Positions 5,234 to 7,498 of a stretch of DNA of 7,498 bases are shown here, piece by piece. The stretch is from an uncultured Oscillospiraceae bacterium. GTDB taxonomy: Bacteria; Bacillota_A; Clostridia; Oscillospirales; Acutalibacteraceae. The notes beneath the pieces are model-generated. The model searched no databases, was not told the DNA's origin, and saw only the letters and a list, made by a program, of their open reading frames with translations. The stretch's first letter is position 1. Each line of letters opens with the position of its first letter. The translations under genes were made by a program, and so were the position numbers. The DNA is taken from positions 1 through 7,498 of the forward strand of contig CAJLZR010000040.1 in the NCBI GenBank assembly GCA_905211185.1, written 5' to 3'.

Positions 5234-6982
5234 ATGAAAATGCAAAAAATAAAAAAACTTTTATCCTACTATAAGCCCTATAAAAAAGATTTATTTTTGG
5301 ATTTGTTTTGTTCGGTTATCGATAGTGTTTCCGTAACTATATTTCCTGTTTTGGTAAGGTATCTGACAGATGACGTAATAAACTTTGAAAAAGATAAAGC
5401 TTTTCAATCGCTTGGCATGGTTGCCCTTGTGGCGCTTGGACTGTTTTTTATAATATTTTTATGTCAGCGATATACGGAGTATCAAGGGATTATGCTTTCG
5501 ACAAAAGTTGAAACTGATATAAAAACTGAGCTTTTTGAGCATTTTCAGAAACAGGATTTTAGTTTTTTTGACGAGCAAAAAGTAGGTAAGCTAATGTCTT
5601 ACATTACAACAGATGCTTACAATTTAACCACATTTATAAAGGAAGTTCCCGAAACGCTTTTGGATTTTATAATAAGGCTTTCCGGTGCGGGAATAGTTTT
5701 GTTTTTGGCAAGTCCTTTGTTTGGAGCGATAACGTTTGGAATTCTTTTTATCATTTTGTGCGTGGCAGTACGTTATGTTCCGAAAATGCAAAGGGAAATT
5801 GAAAATGCGCGGATAATTTATTCCGATCTTACTTCCGACTTGGAGGAAAGTATATCAGGTATAAAAACTGTTCAGGCTTTTACAAACGAAGATTTGGAAA
5901 TATCTAAATTTAAAGATGATATGAAAATATATTTGCAAACAAACGATAGGCAAAATAAAATAAAAGGCACTTTAATGGCGGTGACGGAGCCGATACTTAT
6001 AGGATTGATACCAATAACTACGATAGTTGCCATGTTCTTTATATTGCGCGGAGATTTTTCCATGAATGATTTACTCGTTTTTATGCTGTATGCCGATATA
6101 TTAATTGCTCCTATATTCAATGTTTTAGCGTTGATTTCGGGATTTAACGAGGGCTCTGTAGGATTCAAGAGAATTTTTAATATACTATCGATTGATTCGG
6201 AAATTAAAAATTCAAAAGATGCCATAAAATTGGAAAAAGTAAAGGGCAATATTAAATTTAAAGATGTTTCATTTATTTATAAGTCAGGGCGAAAAATATT
6301 TGAAAATTTAAATTTGGAAATAAAAGCGGGCGAATATGTAGCTTTAGTAGGTCCTTCCGGAGCGGGAAAATCTACGCTCTGTAATTTAATTCCGAGATTC
6401 TATGATGTTAATAAGGGCGAAATTTTAATTGATGACGTACCTGTTAAAAAAATAGAGCTTAAAAATCTTAGAAAGAATATAGGATTTGTAAGGCAAGATG
6501 TAGTGTTGTTTTCGGGCACGATTGCGGATAATATACGTTACGGTAAGCTTGATGCCACTAACGAGGAAATTATTCAGGCGGCCAAAGATGCTCATGCCCA
6601 CGATTTTATTTTGGATTTTGAAAAAGGTTACAATACGTATATCGGAGGCCGCGGAGCAAGGCTTTCGGGAGGGCAAAAACAAAGAATCGCCATTGCAAGA
6701 GCGTTTCTTAAAAATTCGCCTATCCTAATTTTCGACGAAGCAACTTCCAGCCTTGATAATGAGAGCGAAAAGTTTATTCAAAAATCTATGGAAAAACTGG
6801 CCAAAGACCGTACGACCATAGTCATTGCACACAGGCTTTCAACTATTAGAAACGCAAAAAAAATTTTGGTATTAAGTGGCGGTAATATAGCAGAAGAAGG
6901 TACGCATGAGGAACTTTTAAGTAAAAACGGAATATATGCTGATTTATATAATATGCAGTTTAGCAAGAATAATTCCGTGTAG
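5234..6982 (+). CDS. ABC exporter half-transporter (membrane domain fused to ATPase), probable multidrug type
   Basis: 582 residues, the standard size of an MsbA/BmrA-type half-transporter that works as a dimer and exports lipids, drugs or peptides. The membrane domain holds about six helices (near residues 20-44, 59-79, 141-160, 161-181, 252-271, 279-303). The NBD has Walker A GPSGAGKST (373-381), Q-loop FVRQD, signature LSGGQKQR (477-484), Walker B ILIFDEATSSLD (497-508) with Glu502, and switch His533, so it should be active. No N-terminal peptidase domain is present, arguing against bacteriocin processing. Start ATG 5234 has GGAGG 8 nt upstream and lies 13 nt after the ABC-F stop, so the two are surely co-transcribed. 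Only one half-transporter is seen, so a homodimer is simplest. Substrate unknown; the company of two resistance genes suggests drug efflux. Confidence 0.9.
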   Translation: MKMQKIKKLLSYYKPYKKDLFLDLFCSVIDSVSVTIFPVLVRYLTDDVINFEKDKAFQSLGMVALVALGLFFIIFLCQRYTEYQGIMLSTKVETDIKTELFEHFQKQDFSFFDEQKVGKLMSYITTDAYNLTTFIKEVPETLLDFIIRLSGAGIVLFLASPLFGAITFGILFIILCVAVRYVPKMQREIENARIIYSDLTSDLEESISGIKTVQAFTNEDLEISKFKDDMKIYLQTNDRQNKIKGTLMAVTEPILIGLIPITTIVAMFFILRGDFSMNDLLVFMLYADILIAPIFNVLALISGFNEGSVGFKRIFNILSIDSEIKNSKDAIKLEKVKGNIKFKDVSFIYKSGRKIFENLNLEIKAGEYVALVGPSGAGKSTLCNLIPRFYDVNKGEILIDDVPVKKIELKNLRKNIGFVRQDVVLFSGTIADNIRYGKLDATNEEIIQAAKDAHAHDFILDFEKGYNTYIGGRGARLSGGQKQRIAIARAFLKNSPILIFDEATSSLDNESEKFIQKSMEKLAKDRTTIVIAHRLSTIRNAKKILVLSGGNIAEEGTHEELLSKNGIYADLYNMQFSKNNSV

Positions 6983-6998
6983 CCAAGAGGAGAAGGTT

Positions 6999-7498
6999 AT
7001 GAATTTTAAAAAAATTGATATGGAAAAGTGGGATAGAAAAGAAAATTACGAATGGTTTACAACCAAAAACAGATGTAAAATCAATATGACTATGAATGTT
7101 GATGTTACGAATTTAGTTAAAATAATAAAGCAAAATAAGCTTAGATGTTACCCAACTTTTACATATATTGCATCAATGGTAATAAACAAACATGATGAAT
7201 TTAAAATGAATTATGATGAGAGCGGCAATTTGGGTGTTTATGATATAATTCACCCAAGATATCCGATATTCCATGAAAGCGATGAGAAAATCTCGATATT
7301 ATGGACAGAGTATTCGGAAGATTTTAAAGTTTTTTACAGTAGTTTTATAAGCGATATAGAAAAATACGGAGAAAAGCGCAGTATGGCGGCAAAAGGAAAA
7401 TTTCCGCCAAACTGTTTTGATATGAGTAGCCTTCCTTGGAGCAGTTTTACAAGTTTTGATTGCCCTCCGATGAAATCTGTTAAATTCGCATCTTCAAT
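6999..7498 (+). CDS. CatA-type chloramphenicol acetyltransferase homologue, C-terminus outside the window
   Basis: CatA enzymes transfer acetyl from acetyl-CoA to chloramphenicol and act as cytoplasmic trimers. The visible 166 residues follow the family: MNFKKIDMEKWDRKENYEWF at the start, CYPTFTYIASMVINKHDEFKM, GNLGVYDIIHPRYPIFH, SILWTEYSEDFKVFY, then FPPNCFDMSSLPWSSFTSFD (Trp147; Ser149 corresponds to Ser148 of the classical enzyme). About 50 residues remain, including the catalytic HHxxxDG motif, so activity cannot be judged. Start ATG 6999 has GAGGAG (6987-6992) 6 nt upstream and lies 16 nt after the exporter stop, so this is the third gene of the operon. Some CatA-like proteins in Clostridia may not act on chloramphenicol, so the substrate is an inference. 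Confidence 0.88.
   Translation, partial: MNFKKIDMEKWDRKENYEWFTTKNRCKINMTMNVDVTNLVKIIKQNKLRCYPTFTYIASMVINKHDEFKMNYDESGNLGVYDIIHPRYPIFHESDEKISILWTEYSEDFKVFYSSFISDIEKYGEKRSMAAKGKFPPNCFDMSSLPWSSFTSFDCPPMKSVKFASS

Noticed and set aside
1..7498. Mobile element around the resistance operon
   Set aside because: No transposase, integrase, terminal inverted repeats or flanking target duplications could be found; base composition looks like that of the neighbouring genes.

Overview
The window is AT-rich and looks like a chromosomal piece from a member of the Bacillota, most likely Clostridia. The main reasons are an hprK gene followed directly by the start of murB (a common Firmicute arrangement), strong AGGAGG-type ribosome binding sites, and promoters with TATAAT or extended -10 boxes. 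No transposase, integrase, tRNA, rRNA or CRISPR array was seen.

Left part (1-1903, minus strand). Read right to left: a small secreted protein of unknown function with its own TTGCGC/TATAAT promoter, then hprK (HPr kinase/phosphorylase) with a TTG start and an extended -10 promoter, then murB (UDP-N-acetylenolpyruvoylglucosamine reductase), which runs off the window at base 1. Two oddities stand out. MurB has no ATG/GTG/TTG at the expected place but an ATA placed correctly behind a strong Shine-Dalgarno. HprK has Ser where the family has its active-site His.

Middle (1904-3327, plus strand). A divergent intergenic region holds a perfect 8-bp inverted repeat. It is followed by a secreted calpain-like (peptidase family C2) protein with an N-terminal signal peptide and a C-terminal membrane helix. 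The gene is split by a frameshift at a run of six G. A run of nine G sits exactly where the catalytic Gly-Asp-Cys-Trp motif should be, so the catalytic Cys is gone while the His and Asn motifs remain. It is either a decaying gene, an assembly error, or a G-tract-controlled (phase-variable) surface pseudoprotease.

Right part (3328-7498, plus strand). A long leader with a promoter, a six-codon leader peptide (MRKITC), mutually exclusive RNA pairings and a strong intrinsic terminator precedes a tightly packed three-gene operon. The genes are an Lsa-like ABC-F ribosome protection protein, a half-size ABC exporter, and a CatA-type chloramphenicol acetyltransferase cut by the window end. The inferred logic is an antibiotic-inducible resistance operon: a drug stalls a ribosome on the leader peptide, this frees an antiterminator, and transcription proceeds into genes for target protection, export and possibly drug acetylation.
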